Numbered from the stretch's first letter, positions 1-9,997 are shown. The stretch: 64,000 bases of DNA from Pseudomonas batumici (GCF_000820515.1 NZ_JXDG01000001.1:1-64000); one strand, 5' to 3'. The notes: generated by a model from the letters alone, not told the origin. Numbers and translations are program-made.

Positions 1-13
1 GCAAATCTAAAAC

Positions 14-98
14 TGTGGGAGCCGGCTTGCTGGCGATGGCGTCCGCACAAACGACGCATGGCTCAAGGACCTCATCGCTGGCAAGCCAGCTCCTACAG
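14..98. repeat. REP palindrome (copy 1)
   Basis: Imperfect inverted repeat of the Pseudomonas REP type. The left arm reads TGTGGGAGCCGGCTTGCTGG and the right arm reads GGCAAGCCAGCTCCTACA, with a GCGATGG / CATCGC inner pair. It lies just beyond the 3' end of gcdG. The same palindrome recurs at several other gene ends in this window. Confidence 0.9.
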
Positions 99-133
99 GG
101 GGCCGGCGTTTCTATATAGAGAGAGCAGGGCGG

Positions 134-1354
134 CTAGAGGACGCCCGTTTCGCGCAATGCCTCGACCGTCTCCGGCGCCAAGCCCAGCACCCGCTGCAAT
201 ACCTCCAGCGTGTGCTCGCCCAATAGAGGAGGGGCGTGACGATACTCCACCGGTGTCGCGGACAACCGGATCGGACTCGCCACCTGGGGCACCAGCCCCG
301 CCAGTGGATGCGGTAACTCCACCGCCAGGCCACGCGCCTTCACCTGGGGATCGGCGAACACCTGCGACAGATCATTGATCGGCCCACACGGCACACCGGC
401 CAGCTCCAACTGCGTCACCCATTCGGCCGTGGTCTTGAACACCGTCGCCTGGCGAATCAATGGAATCAGCACCGCCCGGTTGGCCACCCGCAACGTGTTG
501 CTAGCAAACCGCGGGTCGTCCGCCCACTGCGGCTGACCCGCCACCTCGGCGAACTTGCGGAATTGCCCGTCATTGCCCACCGTCAGAATGAAATCACCAT
601 CAGCCGTAGGAAAGTCCTGGTATGGCACGATGTTCGGATGGGCATTACCCAAACGCTTGGGCGCCACCCCGGTGGTCAGGTAGTTCATGGCCTGGTTCGC
701 CAGGCACGCCACCTGCACATCCAGCAGCGCCATGTCGATATGCTGGCCGCCACCGCCCTGATCGCGATGGGCCAAGGCCGCCAGAACGGCCACCGTCGAA
801 TACAGCCCCGTAAGGATATCGGTCAACGCCACACCGACCTTCACCGGCCCGGCACCCTCATCGCTCTCGGGCCGACCGGTCAGGCTCATCAGCCCACCCA
901 AGCCCTGGATCATGAAGTCATAGCCGGCACGCTTGGCGTAGGGCCCGGTCTGACCGAAGCCGGTGATCGAGCAATAGATCAGATTCGGGTTGAGCGCCTT
1001 GAGCGACGCATAGTCCAATCCATAGGCCGCCAAACCGCCGACCTTGAAGTTCTCGATCAGGATGTCGGACTTGGCCGCCAGCTCACGGACCAGACGCTGC
1101 CCCTCGGGCTGGGTGAAATCGATGGTCACCGACTGCTTGTTGCGGTTGGCCGACAGGTAATAAGCCGCTTCCGTCGTGTTCTCGCCGTAGGCGTCCTTCA
1201 GGAAGGGCGGCCCCCAGGCGCGGGTATCGTCGCCATTACCCGGTCGCTCGACCTTGATGACCTCCGCACCGAGGTCCGCCAGGATCTGACCGGACCAGGG
1301 CCCGGCCAACACTCGCGACAAATCCAGCACTCGCAGATGCGATAGCGCGCCCAT
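134..1354 (-). CDS. gcdG: Succinyl-CoA:glutarate CoA-transferase, CaiB/BaiF family III
   Basis: A 406-aa protein with the full length and fold signature of family III CoA-transferases. The N-terminal RVLDLSRVLAGPWSGQILADL nucleotide/CoA-binding segment is visible, as is the DMALLD stretch that carries the catalytic Asp in this family. It lies 17 bp downstream of the glutaryl-CoA dehydrogenase gene on the same strand, so the likely reaction is CoA transfer from succinyl-CoA to glutarate. That would supply GcdH during lysine/glutarate catabolism in the cytoplasm. The ATG at 1354 has an AAGGAG ribosome-binding site. The substrate is inferred from the neighbour; another carboxylate acceptor is possible. 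Confidence 0.88.
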   Translation of the reverse strand: MGALSHLRVLDLSRVLAGPWSGQILADLGAEVIKVERPGNGDDTRAWGPPFLKDAYGENTTEAAYYLSANRNKQSVTIDFTQPEGQRLVRELAAKSDILIENFKVGGLAAYGLDYASLKALNPNLIYCSITGFGQTGPYAKRAGYDFMIQGLGGLMSLTGRPESDEGAGPVKVGVALTDILTGLYSTVAVLAALAHRDQGGGGQHIDMALLDVQVACLANQAMNYLTTGVAPKRLGNAHPNIVPYQDFPTADGDFILTVGNDGQFRKFAEVAGQPQWADDPRFASNTLRVANRAVLIPLIRQATVFKTTAEWVTQLELAGVPCGPINDLSQVFADPQVKARGLAVELPHPLAGLVPQVASPIRLSATPVEYRHAPPLLGEHTLEVLQRVLGLAPETVEALRETGVL

Positions 1355-1371
1355 GGGCCAAGCTCCTTCTC

Positions 1372-2553
1372 TTAATAGAACGCCTGGAGGCCGGTCTGGG
1401 CACGCCCGAGGATCAGCGCATGGACGTCGTGGGTCCCTTCATAGGTATTCACCACCTCCAGGTTCACCAGGTGACGAGCGACCCCGAACTCGTCGGAGAT
1501 ACCGTTACCGCCCAGCATGTCGCGGGCCATGCGCGCGATATCCAGGGACTTGCCACAGGAGTTGCGCTTCATGATCGAGGTGATTTCCACCGCCGCCGTC
1601 CCTTCATCCTTCATACGGCCCAGACGCAGGCAGCCTTGCAGGGCGAGGGTGATTTCAGTCTGCATGTCGGCCAGCTTCTTCTGGATCAACTGCGTCGCGG
1701 CCAATGGCCGACCAAACTGCTGGCGATCCAGGGTGTACTGGCGAGCGGTGTGCCAGCAGAACTCGGCAGCGCCCAATGCGCCCCAGGAAATGCCGTAGCG
1801 CGCGGAGTTGAGGCAGGTGAACGGGCCTTTCAAGCCACGCACCTCAGGGAAAATGTTCTCTTCAGGGACAAAGACGTTGTCCATGACGATCTCACCGGTG
1901 ATCGATGCCCGCAGGCCGACCTTGCCGTGAATCGCCGGAGCGCTGAGGCCCTTCCAGCCTTTCTCGAGGACGAAGCCGCGGATGTCGCCGGCATCGTCCT
2001 TGGCCCAGACCACGAATACATCGGCGATCGGACTGTTGGTGATCCACATCTTGCTACCGGTCAGGCTGTAGCCGCCGTCGACCTTGCGTGCACGGGAGAT
2101 CATCGCACCCGGGTCGGAACCATGGTTCGGCTCGGTCAGGCCGAAGCAGCCGATCCATTCGCCGGAGGCCAGCTTCGGCAGGTACTTCTGCTTTTGCGCC
2201 TCGGTACCGAACTCGTTGATCGGCACCATCACCAGGGAAGATTGCACGCTCATCATCGAGCGATAGCCCGAGTCGACGCGCTCGACTTCCCGGGCAATCA
2301 GGCCGTAGCTGACATAGTTCAGCCCGCTGCCACCGTACTCCACGGGAATGGTCGCGCCCAACAGGCCGACTTCGCCCATTTCGCGAAAGATCGCCGGGTC
2401 GGTCTGTTCATGACGGAAGGCTTCGAGAACCCGTGGCGCCAGCTTGTCCTGGGCGAACAGCTGCGCCGTGTCGCGGATCATGCGCTCTTCTTCGGTGAGC
2501 TGTTGATCCAGCAGCAGGGGATCGATCCAGTTGAAGCTTGCTTTGGCGCCCAT
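1372..2553 (-). CDS. gcdH: Glutaryl-CoA dehydrogenase
   Basis: A 393-aa FAD-dependent acyl-CoA dehydrogenase that oxidises and decarboxylates glutaryl-CoA to crotonyl-CoA, passing electrons to ETF. Visible family features are the [15 protein letters not shown] and [19 protein letters not shown] substrate/FAD segments, the [10 protein letters not shown] helix and the C-terminal [18 protein letters not shown] motif. That motif contains the catalytic base Glu. The gene is first in a two-gene operon with gcdG and is divergent from a LysR activator. Start ATG 2553. Confidence 0.95.
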   Translation of the reverse strand: MGAKASFNWIDPLLLDQQLTEEERMIRDTAQLFAQDKLAPRVLEAFRHEQTDPAIFREMGEVGLLGATIPVEYGGSGLNYVSYGLIAREVERVDSGYRSMMSVQSSLVMVPINEFGTEAQKQKYLPKLASGEWIGCFGLTEPNHGSDPGAMISRARKVDGGYSLTGSKMWITNSPIADVFVVWAKDDAGDIRGFVLEKGWKGLSAPAIHGKVGLRASITGEIVMDNVFVPEENIFPEVRGLKGPFTCLNSARYGISWGALGAAEFCWHTARQYTLDRQQFGRPLAATQLIQKKLADMQTEITLALQGCLRLGRMKDEGTAAVEITSIMKRNSCGKSLDIARMARDMLGGNGISDEFGVARHLVNLEVVNTYEGTHDVHALILGRAQTGLQAFY

Positions 2554-2642
2554 GAGTGAGTCCTCGTGAAGTCAATGAAATGGCCTGGACTGATCCTAGG
2601 CCTCGCCCGGTTATCCGGCAAACGAGGATTTCGCATACTCTT

Positions 2643-2687
2643 GTGCTAATTTCTCACTCCGAAAAGCTTTTAGCCGCTATTTAGCAC
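2643..2687. promoter_or_regulatory. Inverted repeat in the gcdH-gcdR divergent promoter
   Basis: GTGCTAA (2643-2649) and TTAGCAC (2681-2687) form a perfect 7-bp inverted repeat. A further TTAGCC half-like site sits between them (2670-2675). It lies between two divergent genes, one of which encodes a LysR regulator, where such regulators normally bind. The assignment as the GcdR site is inference. Confidence 0.35.
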
Positions 2688-2710
2688 TGCCTTTAGTGAG
2701 GTTGCCGTAC

Positions 2711-3631
2711 ATGCGCCGCAAAATCCCCAGCACCACCGCGCTGATCAGCTTCGAAGCCGCGGCCCGCCACGAAAGCTTCACCAAGGCCGCCCAGGAGCTT
2801 TCCCTCACTCAAGGCGCCATTTGCCGACAGATCGCCAGCCTGGAGGAGTTTCTCGGCGTCGAACTGTTCCGACGCTCCCGACGGGGCGTAAAGCTGACCG
2901 AAGCAGGACTTTCCTACAGCCGACGGGTCGCCACGCAACTGGACGCGGTGGAGCGCGACACCCTGTCGGTCATGGGGCAGCAGGGCGCCAACGTCATCGA
3001 GCTGGCCGTGGTCCCGACCTTTGGTACCCAATGGCTGCTGCCCAGGCTCAAGGACTTCCAGCAGCGGCATCCGGAAGTCACCGTCAACCTGACCAACCGG
3101 ACCCGTCCGTTTCTCTTCGCCGACACCGACTTCGACGCCGCGATCTATTTCGGCGATGCCGACTGGCCGGGTACCGAGTCCCATCGCCTGATGGGCGAGA
3201 ACCCCATGCCGGTGTGCAGCCCGAGCCTGCTGGGCGACCAACAGAGCCTGAGCGCGGCCCGGATCGCCGAGCTGCCACTCCTGCAACAGACCACGCGCCC
3301 CTATGCCTGGCGCCAATGGTTCGACGCCCAGGAGCTGAATGTGCCCCGCGACATGACAGGCCCGCGCTACGAGCTATTCTCCATGTTGGCCCAGGCCGCC
3401 ATGCACGAGATGGGCGTCGCGCTGATTCCACCCTTCCTGATTCAGCGGGAACTGGAAGAGCGGCGTCTGGTGATCGCCAACCCCAATGCGCTCTCCAGCA
3501 TCAAGGCGTATTACCTGATGATTCCCGAGCGAAAGGTCGAATCGGCGTCCTTGCGCGCTTTTCGTGACTGGCTGGTGAACCAGGCACAAAGCTACAGCCT
3601 GCTTGCTTCAAGGTCTCAAGCCGTTAATTGA
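2711..3631 (+). CDS. gcdR: LysR-family activator of glutarate catabolism (GcdR-like)
   Basis: A LysR-type regulator of 306 aa counted from ATG 2711. A GAGG ribosome-binding site lies 9 bp upstream; an in-frame GTG at 2696 would add five residues but has no better site. The N-terminal winged helix-turn-helix is clear (FTKAAQELSLTQGAICRQIA, then FLGVELFRRSRRG). A periplasmic-binding-protein-like effector domain occupies the rest. It is divergent from gcdH-gcdG, the arrangement seen for GcdR in Pseudomonas, so it probably activates that operon in response to glutarate. The effector is inferred from context. Confidence 0.85.
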   Translation: MRRKIPSTTALISFEAAARHESFTKAAQELSLTQGAICRQIASLEEFLGVELFRRSRRGVKLTEAGLSYSRRVATQLDAVERDTLSVMGQQGANVIELAVVPTFGTQWLLPRLKDFQQRHPEVTVNLTNRTRPFLFADTDFDAAIYFGDADWPGTESHRLMGENPMPVCSPSLLGDQQSLSAARIAELPLLQQTTRPYAWRQWFDAQELNVPRDMTGPRYELFSMLAQAAMHEMGVALIPPFLIQRELEERRLVIANPNALSSIKAYYLMIPERKVESASLRAFRDWLVNQAQSYSLLASRSQAVN

Positions 3632-3652
3632 CTTTGTAGTCAATTATTTTTA
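3626..3652 (+). terminator. Intrinsic terminator after gcdR
   Basis: Perfect 8-bp hairpin, AATTGACT (3626-3633), loop TTGT, AGTCAATT (3638-3645), followed by ATTTTTA. The left arm overlaps the gcdR stop codon. Confidence 0.7.
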
Positions 3653-4049
3653 AAGCCTACAGATATAACAATATGTCGCTTTTAAACGGACTGTACCGAT
3701 GCTGGCAAATTTTGCACGAAAGTGCCTGATAGCAAGGCCTGTACCGCCTATTTGCGCCCCATACCGGCTCATTCACGTCACCGATTCGAATTTTCTTCAA
3801 TTCCAGCCAAAATCCCTGTGAGCCCCTTGTATTATGGGCTCGCGGCGTCCCACTGCGACATTTGGTCACTGTGTGACTTGTAGTTAATATTGCGTCACCT
3901 TTCAGAATCTCTTGAAGGGTGTGGTTTTCGCCTGCAAAATGCCGCGCCCCGCCAACAAATCAGGCGGGATCGTGCTGATCGGCCGCTCCAGACGCACCAT
4001 CCGCAGTGCGCTGGCCTTCTTATAAAAAAGATCACGCAGGAGATTTGAC
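3632..4049. other. Non-coding leader region upstream of pntAA
   Basis: About 420 bp without a convincing gene. It holds the gcdR terminator at its left end and, at 3865-3877, a perfect inverted repeat GTCAC-TGT-GTGAC with an extra GTCAC half-site at 3894-3898. It ends with a CAGGAG ribosome-binding site for pntAA. The inverted repeat may be an operator for the pnt operon; no cognate regulator can be named from sequence. Confidence 0.5.
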
Positions 4050-5171
<1,122 letters not shown>

Positions 5172-5182
5172 GGATAACAATA

Positions 5183-5512
5183 ATGGAAGACATGCTGATC
5201 TCCCACGGCATCTACAACCTGATCATCTTCGTGCTGGCGATTTATGTCGGTTATCACGTGGTCTGGAACGTTACACCCGCACTGCACACGCCGCTGATGG
5301 CGGTGACCAATGCCATCTCGGCGATCGTGATCGTCGGCGCCATGCTAGCGGCGACTTTGACCGTGACGCCGCTGGGCAAGACCATGGGCACCCTGGCCGT
5401 GGCGCTGGCGGCCGTGAACGTGTTCGGTGGCTTCCTGGTGACCCGCCGGATGCTTGAGATGTTCAAGAAAAAAGCCCCGAAAGCCGTAAAAGAAGAGGCG
5501 CCCAAGTCATGA
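5183..5512 (+). CDS. pntAB: NAD(P) transhydrogenase subunit alpha part 2
   Basis: A 109-aa membrane protein with three to four hydrophobic helices. It corresponds to the transmembrane tail of the alpha subunit that is separate in bacteria with a split PntA. ATG 5183 is chosen over upstream in-frame codons because it follows AGGA at proper distance and lies just after the pntAA stop. The C-terminus is lysine-rich and cytosolic. The stop overlaps the pntB start as ATGA, indicating translational coupling. Confidence 0.93.
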   Translation: MEDMLISHGIYNLIIFVLAIYVGYHVVWNVTPALHTPLMAVTNAISAIVIVGAMLAATLTVTPLGKTMGTLAVALAAVNVFGGFLVTRRMLEMFKKKAPKAVKEEAPKS

Positions 5513-6945
5513 GCATGAACCTCGTCACGACGCTCTACCTGATCGCGTCGATCTGCTTCATCCAGGCCCTGAAAGGCCTGTCGCACCCGACTTCGTCCCG
5601 TCGCGGCAATCTGTTCGGCATGCTCGGCATGGCCCTGGCCATCGTCACCACCGTGGGCCTGGTCTTCAAACTCGGCTCGGAGCTGGCCACCACCGGCATC
5701 GGTTACGTGATCGTCGGCCTGCTGATCGGCGGCACCGCCGGTTCGATCATGGCCAAGCGCGTCGAAATGACCAAGATGCCGGAACTGGTCGCCTTCATGC
5801 ACAGCATGATCGGCTTGGCCGCGGTCTTCATCGCCATTGCCGCCGTGGTCGAGCCACAGTCGCTGGGTATCGTCAAACAGCTGGGCGATTCGATCCCGGC
5901 CGGCAACCGCCTGGAGCTGTTCCTTGGCGCCGCCATCGGTGCCATTACCTTCTCCGGCTCGGTGATCGCGTTCGGCAAGCTCTCGGGCAAGTACAAGTTC
6001 CGCCTGTTCCAGGGCGCACCGGTACAGTTCGGCGGCCAGCACAAGCTGAACCTGTTGCTGGGCCTGGCCACCCTGGGCCTGGGCGTGACCTTCATGCTGA
6101 CCGGCAACCTCAGCGCCTTCGCCCTGATGCTGGCCCTGGCCTTCGTCATGGGTGTGCTGATCATCATCCCCATCGGCGGCGCCGACATGCCGGTGGTGGT
6201 GTCGATGCTCAACAGCTACTCCGGCTGGGCCGCGGCGGGGATCGGCTTCTCGCTGAACAACTCGATGCTGATCATTGCCGGCTCCCTGGTGGGCTCGTCC
6301 GGTGCGATCCTCTCGTACATCATGTGCAAGGCCATGAACCGCTCGTTCTTCAACGTGCTGCTCGGTGGCTTCGGCAACAGCGCCGACGCGGCGGGCCCGG
6401 CCGGTGCGAAGGAAGCCCGGCCGGTGAAATCCGGCTCGGCGGATGACGCCACCTTCCTGCTGACCAACGCCGACAGCGTGATCATCGTCCCCGGCTACGG
6501 CCTGGCGGTGGCCCGCGCTCAGCACGCGCTCAAGGAGCTGACCGAGAAGCTGACCCACCTTGGCGTGACCGTGAAGTACGCGATCCACCCGGTGGCCGGG
6601 CGCATGCCCGGGCACATGAACGTGCTGCTGGCCGAGGCCGAAGTGCCTTACGACCAGGTGTTCGAGATGGAAGACATCAACTCCGAGTTCGGCCAGGCCG
6701 ACGTGGTGCTGGTGCTCGGCGCCAACGACGTGGTCAACCCGGCGGCCAAGAACGATCCGAAATCGCCGATTGCCGGCATGCCGATTCTCGAGGCGTTCAA
6801 GGCCAAGACCGTCATCGTCAACAAGCGCTCCATGGCCAGCGGCTACGCCGGCCTGGACAACGAGCTGTTCTACCTCGACAAGACCATGATGGTCTTCGGC
6901 GATGCGAAGAAGGTCATCGAGGACATGGTCAAGGCCGTCGAATAA
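5509..6945 (+). CDS. pntB: NAD(P) transhydrogenase subunit beta
   Basis: A 478-aa protein. The first ~290 residues are strongly hydrophobic and form the proton-conducting domain II. The C-terminal ~180 residues form the NADP-binding domain III, seen as [17 protein letters not shown] and [15 protein letters not shown]. Length matches the family. It is the last gene of the pnt operon and is followed by a strong intrinsic terminator. Confidence 0.96.
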   Translation: MSMNLVTTLYLIASICFIQALKGLSHPTSSRRGNLFGMLGMALAIVTTVGLVFKLGSELATTGIGYVIVGLLIGGTAGSIMAKRVEMTKMPELVAFMHSMIGLAAVFIAIAAVVEPQSLGIVKQLGDSIPAGNRLELFLGAAIGAITFSGSVIAFGKLSGKYKFRLFQGAPVQFGGQHKLNLLLGLATLGLGVTFMLTGNLSAFALMLALAFVMGVLIIIPIGGADMPVVVSMLNSYSGWAAAGIGFSLNNSMLIIAGSLVGSSGAILSYIMCKAMNRSFFNVLLGGFGNSADAAGPAGAKEARPVKSGSADDATFLLTNADSVIIVPGYGLAVARAQHALKELTEKLTHLGVTVKYAIHPVAGRMPGHMNVLLAEAEVPYDQVFEMEDINSEFGQADVVLVLGANDVVNPAAKNDPKSPIAGMPILEAFKAKTVIVNKRSMASGYAGLDNELFYLDKTMMVFGDAKKVIEDMVKAVE

Positions 6946-6969
6946 AACCCTGCTTCAGCGCAATACCGA

Positions 6970-7003
6970 AAACCCCAGCCTTTATTAGGCTGGGGTTTTT
7001 CTT
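6970..7003 (+). terminator. Intrinsic terminator of the pnt operon
   Basis: Perfect hairpin AAACCCCAGCCT / AGGCTGGGGTTT with loop TTATT, followed by a T-rich run, 25 bp after the pntB stop. Confidence 0.93.
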
Positions 7004-7126
7004 TGCCCGCAAAAAACCGACCAAAGGCGCTGAATCGCCGGCCGGCATTCGACCTTGGTCGCGCGGCGAAACTTTTTGAAACCTCTAGACTGCGCATCTT
7101 GCTTCCGTTGCCTGAGATAACACGCC

Positions 7127-8620
7127 ATGTACCGTGATCGTATTCGCTTGCCTTCGTTGTTGGACAAGGTCATGGGCGCAGCCGATGCTGCCGCCCTGAT
7201 TCAGGACGGCATGACCGTCGGCATGAGCGGCTTCACCCGCGCCGGTGAAGCCAAGGCCGTGCCCCATGCACTGGCCGAACGCGCCAAGACGTCGCCCCTG
7301 AAAATCACCCTGATGACCGGTGCCAGCCTGGGCAACGACCTCGATAAACAGCTCACCGAAGCCGGCGTGCTGTCGCGACGCATGCCGTTCCAGGTGGACA
7401 ACACCCTGCGCAAGGCGATCAACGCCGGCGAAGTGATGTTCATCGACCAGCACCTGTCGGAAACCGTCGAGCAACTGCGCAACAAGCAGCTCAAGCTGCC
7501 GGACCTGGCGGTGATCGAAGCCGTGGCGATCACCGAAGCGGGGCATATCGTGCCGACCACCTCGGTGGGCAACTCGGCCAGTTTCGCGATCTTTGCCAAG
7601 CAGGTGATCGTCGAGATCAACCTGGCGCACAATCCGAACCTGGAAGGCCTGCACGACATCTATATCCCCAGCTATCGCCCGACCCGCACGCCCATCCCGC
7701 TGGTGAAGGCAGACGATCGCATCGGCAGCACCGCGATCCCGATCGACCCGGCCAAGATCGTCGCCATCGTGGTGACCAACCAGCCTGACTCGCCTTCCAC
7801 CGTGACCCCGCCGGACAGCGACACCCAGGCCATCGCCGACCACCTGATCGCCTTCCTTAAAGAAGAAGTGGCCGACGGCCGCATGACCAACAAGCTCGGC
7901 CCGCTGCAGGCCGGTATCGGCAACATTGCCAATGCGGTGATGTGCGGCCTGATCGACTCGCCGTTCGAAGACCTGACCATGTACTCCGAGGTCCTGCAGG
8001 ACTCGACCTTCGACCTGATCGACGCCGGCAAGCTGTCCTTCGCCTCCGGCAGCTCGATCACCTTGTCGAGCCGGCGCAACAGCGATGTGTTCGGCAATCT
8101 GGAGCGCTATAAAGAGAAGCTGGTGCTGCGCCCGCAGGAAATCTCCAACCACCCGGAAGTGGTGCGGCGCCTGGGCATCATCGGCATCAACACCGCCCTG
8201 GAGTTCGACCTGTACGGCAACGTCAACTCCACCCACGTCTGCGGCACGCGGATGATGAACGGCATCGGCGGTTCCGGCGACTTCGCCCGCAACGCGCACC
8301 TGGCGATCTTCGTCACCAAGTCCATCGCCAAGGGCGGGGCGATTTCCAGCGTGGTGCCCATGGTCAGCCACGTCGACCACACCGAGCATGACGTGGATAT
8401 CCTCGTCACCGAAATCGGCCTGGCCGACCTGCGGGGCCTGGCGCCACGGGAACGGGCGAGGGCGGTGATCGACAACTGTGTGCACCCGGACTACCGCGAA
8501 GCCCTGAACAGTTACTTCGACCGGGCCTGTGCCCTGGGCGGCCACACCCCGCACATCCTCCGTGAAGCACTGAGCTGGCACATCAACCTGGAAGAAACCG
8601 GGAAAATGCTGCCGAGCTGA
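7127..8620 (+). CDS. Acetyl-CoA hydrolase/transferase family protein (succinate:acetate CoA-transferase type)
   Basis: A 497-aa member of the Cat1/AarC class I CoA-transferase family. The N-terminal GMSGFTRAGEAKAVPHAL segment and the GNIANAVMCGL and GIGGSGDFARN glycine-rich CoA-site motifs are present. The probable catalytic Glu lies in MYSEVLQDS. Such enzymes move CoA between acetate and succinate or hydrolyse acyl-CoAs in acetate/propionate metabolism. The orthologue in P. aeruginosa is the PA5445 type. Start ATG 7127. It appears monocistronic. Whether it acts as hydrolase or transferase cannot be told from sequence. Confidence 0.88.
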   Translation: MYRDRIRLPSLLDKVMGAADAAALIQDGMTVGMSGFTRAGEAKAVPHALAERAKTSPLKITLMTGASLGNDLDKQLTEAGVLSRRMPFQVDNTLRKAINAGEVMFIDQHLSETVEQLRNKQLKLPDLAVIEAVAITEAGHIVPTTSVGNSASFAIFAKQVIVEINLAHNPNLEGLHDIYIPSYRPTRTPIPLVKADDRIGSTAIPIDPAKIVAIVVTNQPDSPSTVTPPDSDTQAIADHLIAFLKEEVADGRMTNKLGPLQAGIGNIANAVMCGLIDSPFEDLTMYSEVLQDSTFDLIDAGKLSFASGSSITLSSRRNSDVFGNLERYKEKLVLRPQEISNHPEVVRRLGIIGINTALEFDLYGNVNSTHVCGTRMMNGIGGSGDFARNAHLAIFVTKSIAKGGAISSVVPMVSHVDHTEHDVDILVTEIGLADLRGLAPRERARAVIDNCVHPDYREALNSYFDRACALGGHTPHILREALSWHINLEETGKMLPS

Positions 8621-8633
8621 TTGATACAGTTGG

Positions 8634-8663
8634 CCGCTGACGCAAACACAGTTTCGTCAGCGG
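8634..8663 (+). terminator. Hairpin after the CoA-transferase gene
   Basis: Perfect 9-bp stem CCGCTGACG (8634-8642) / CGTCAGCGG (8655-8663) with a 12-nt loop, 13 bp after the stop codon. There is no clean T-run, so it may be a weak or processed terminator. Confidence 0.5.
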
Positions 8664-8690
8664 TCCTGAGCTTTTCGACAATCTGAAAAA

Positions 8691-8855
8691 AACTGTACTG
8701 CTGTACCGGTCATTTCCCACCTTGAATCACCTCGAATCCCACTCCGCCGCACAAAAATGCACCAACTTGAGGCAGACAGGTACAGTTGCCTCACTTTCGA
8801 GCAGTACAGCACCTATAAACAGTTAACTGAGCCCTCACAATACAGGTGAACTGTA
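8691..8855. promoter_or_regulatory. Cluster of GTACAG/CTGTAC motifs upstream of the DUF1127 gene
   Basis: CTGTAC occurs as a direct repeat at 8693-8698 and 8701-8706. GTACAG is at 8780-8785 within the 13-mer GACAGGTACAGTT, and again at 8804-8809. A TACAG-GTGAA-CTGTA inverted repeat lies at 8841-8855, close to where the promoter of the next gene should be. Spacing and repetition suggest binding sites for one transcription factor. Half-sites of this kind are reminiscent of MocR-type (GntR/aminotransferase) operators, but that link is inference and no such regulator is encoded here. Confidence 0.5.
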
Positions 8856-8939
8856 TCTAGAGAGACTAGGCAAAGAGGAGGATCATTGGCTCCAGTTAAA
8901 CCACTACCTAATCCCGCCACAAGCGGAAGGATGCTAACC

Positions 8940-9155
8940 ATGGAACGTACACTCAGTTCCGACCTGTTCTACGACAACACCGCTACCAACGCTCAAGCTT
9001 CCCTGCCTCTGCGCGTTCTCGCCAACCTGATGCTGTGGCAGCGCCGTATTGCCAGCCGCCATCAACTGGCTCGCCTGGATTCGCGTCTGCTGGCCGATGC
9101 CGGTATCAGCGAAGCACAGCGCTACGAAGAGTTGAGCAAGCCGTTCTGGCGCTAA
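8940..9155 (+). CDS. DUF1127 family small protein
   Basis: A 71-aa protein with the C-terminal arginine-rich DUF1127 helix: LMLWQRRIASRHQLARLDSR, then LLADAGIS and ALRYEE-like residues before a terminal KPFWR. ATG 8940 is chosen because GGAAGG lies 9 bp upstream; ATG 8931 abuts that site too closely. Small DUF1127 proteins are often induced by stress or nutrient limitation and some act in RNA or phosphate metabolism, but the function here is unknown. The gene stands alone between a motif-rich promoter region and a strong terminator. Confidence 0.85.
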   Translation: MERTLSSDLFYDNTATNAQASLPLRVLANLMLWQRRIASRHQLARLDSRLLADAGISEAQRYEELSKPFWR

Positions 9156-9215
9156 GCAGCGCTCGCTGGCCCTGACCCACCGGGTCCACCGCCAGCACCC
9201 GAATTGAAAAAACAG

Positions 9216-9255
9216 AGCCCGTCGCGGGAAACCGCGACGGGCTTTGTCGTTTTCG
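9216..9255 (+). terminator. Intrinsic terminator of the DUF1127 gene
   Basis: Perfect 12-bp stem AGCCCGTCGCGG (9216-9227) / CCGCGACGGGCT (9232-9243) with GAAA tetraloop, followed by TTGTCGTTTT. Confidence 0.93.
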
Positions 9256-9291
9256 GCGGTTTGATTTCGGGATGAGCCTGCGAAAACACCT

Positions 9292-9332
9292 GACAGGTAC
9301 AGTTTTTAATTAACTAAAATCAACCAGTACAA
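9292..9332. promoter_or_regulatory. Second GTACAG motif cluster
   Basis: The 13-mer GACAGGTACAGTT at 9292-9304 is identical to that at 8775-8787. A related AGTACAATT lies 29 bp further on (9326-9334). It falls between the DUF1127 terminator and the DUF2388 operon, so it may control the latter. Confidence 0.4.
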
Positions 9333-9400
9333 TTTTATAAACCCCGAACGAAAGCCTCTAAACCGCGCATCAGCCGACGAAACCCGCTTTCAGCTTGACG

Positions 9401-9427
9401 GGAACTCGGCCTAATATCGTGGTCATA
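9401..9427 (+). promoter_or_regulatory. Possible AlgU (sigma-22) promoter for the DUF2388 operon
   Basis: GGAACT (9401-9406), 16-bp spacer, TCATA (9423-9427) resembles the AlgU consensus GAACTT-N16/17-TCTGA, about 105 bp before the first DUF2388 start. Match is partial in the -10 element. Confidence 0.35.
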
Positions 9428-9534
9428 AGTAGCCCGCAGCGCGGAATAAGCGTCTGAGGTTCATCATCCATTAGGGTTTGAGTGGCTGTTTTTGTTCGGT
9501 GCCACTGTTCCTCTTCATCCTCAGGAGATTCACC

Positions 9535-9852
9535 ATGTCCCGCCTTCGCCTGCTCAGCGCCGCCGCCCTGTTGACCCTGGCCAGCGCCGCCAACGCCAGC
9601 AGCTTCATCGCCACCACCGATGCAGTGGTCGGCGCCCTCAAGGCCACCTCCGATGCCACGTCCGATGCCACCGCGTCGTTGCGTGACAACAAGATCGTGC
9701 GCGCGGCCCAGGATGATGCCGCCAGCTTCGTCGCCAGCAATGGCCAGATCCGCAGCGTGAAGCTGGAAAGCGCCTTCGACACCATCCGCCGCCAGGCACC
9801 GCAGTTGCAGGCCAGCGATGCCGAGTTGGCCCAGGCGATCCTGGCGATCTGA
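9535..9852 (+). CDS. DUF2388 family periplasmic protein (first copy)
   Basis: A 105-aa protein with a Sec signal peptide cut after about residue 19 (LLTLASAANA-SS). The mature part contains the DUF2388 core with Ser/Thr/Asp-rich TSDATSDATASLRDNKIVRA and DDAASFVAS. A CAGGAG ribosome-binding site supports ATG 9535. A second DUF2388 gene follows after 145 bp and shares the DDAASFVAS, LE-AF and AILA segments, so the two are tandem paralogues. Function is unknown; the signal peptide places it in the periplasm. Confidence 0.85.
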   Translation: MSRLRLLSAAALLTLASAANASSFIATTDAVVGALKATSDATSDATASLRDNKIVRAAQDDAASFVASNGQIRSVKLESAFDTIRRQAPQLQASDAELAQAILAI

Positions 9853-9997
9853 CACCCCGGCGCACAGGCCGTACAGTACGCCAGCCTGGAATCAGCCCTG
9901 GCGTACGCCAAACCCAGCCAAAATTTCATGCCCGCGACCTTGAACTGGACCAGGCAGCTCCCGTCCAATAGTCACTTTGCATTTCCGGAGACCTTCC

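Larger units (their letters stand above)
8621..8939. other. Regulatory region upstream of the DUF1127 gene
   Basis: About 320 bp without a gene. It contains the hairpin at 8634-8663 and five copies of a CTGTAC/GTACAG-type half-site in 8693-8855. The ribosome-binding site GGAAGG for the downstream gene is at 8925-8930. Confidence 0.6.
9156..9534. other. Intergenic region between DUF1127 and DUF2388 genes
   Basis: About 380 bp without a gene. It holds the DUF1127 terminator (9216-9255), two further GTACA motifs (9297-9303 and 9327-9332), a possible sigma-22 promoter (9401-9427) and a CAGGAGA ribosome-binding site for the next gene. Confidence 0.6.

Noticed and set aside
3700..3720. TGGCAAATTTTGCAC resembling a sigma-54 promoter
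   Set aside because: The spacing between GG and GC is 8 rather than 10 bp.
3657..3869. 70-codon minus-strand frame in the gcdR-pntAA gap
   Set aside because: No ribosome-binding site, no family likeness and unusual composition; treated as non-coding.
5254..6615. Minus-strand open frame opposite pntAB-pntB
   Set aside because: His/Asp/Gln-rich antisense translation of a well-identified membrane protein operon.
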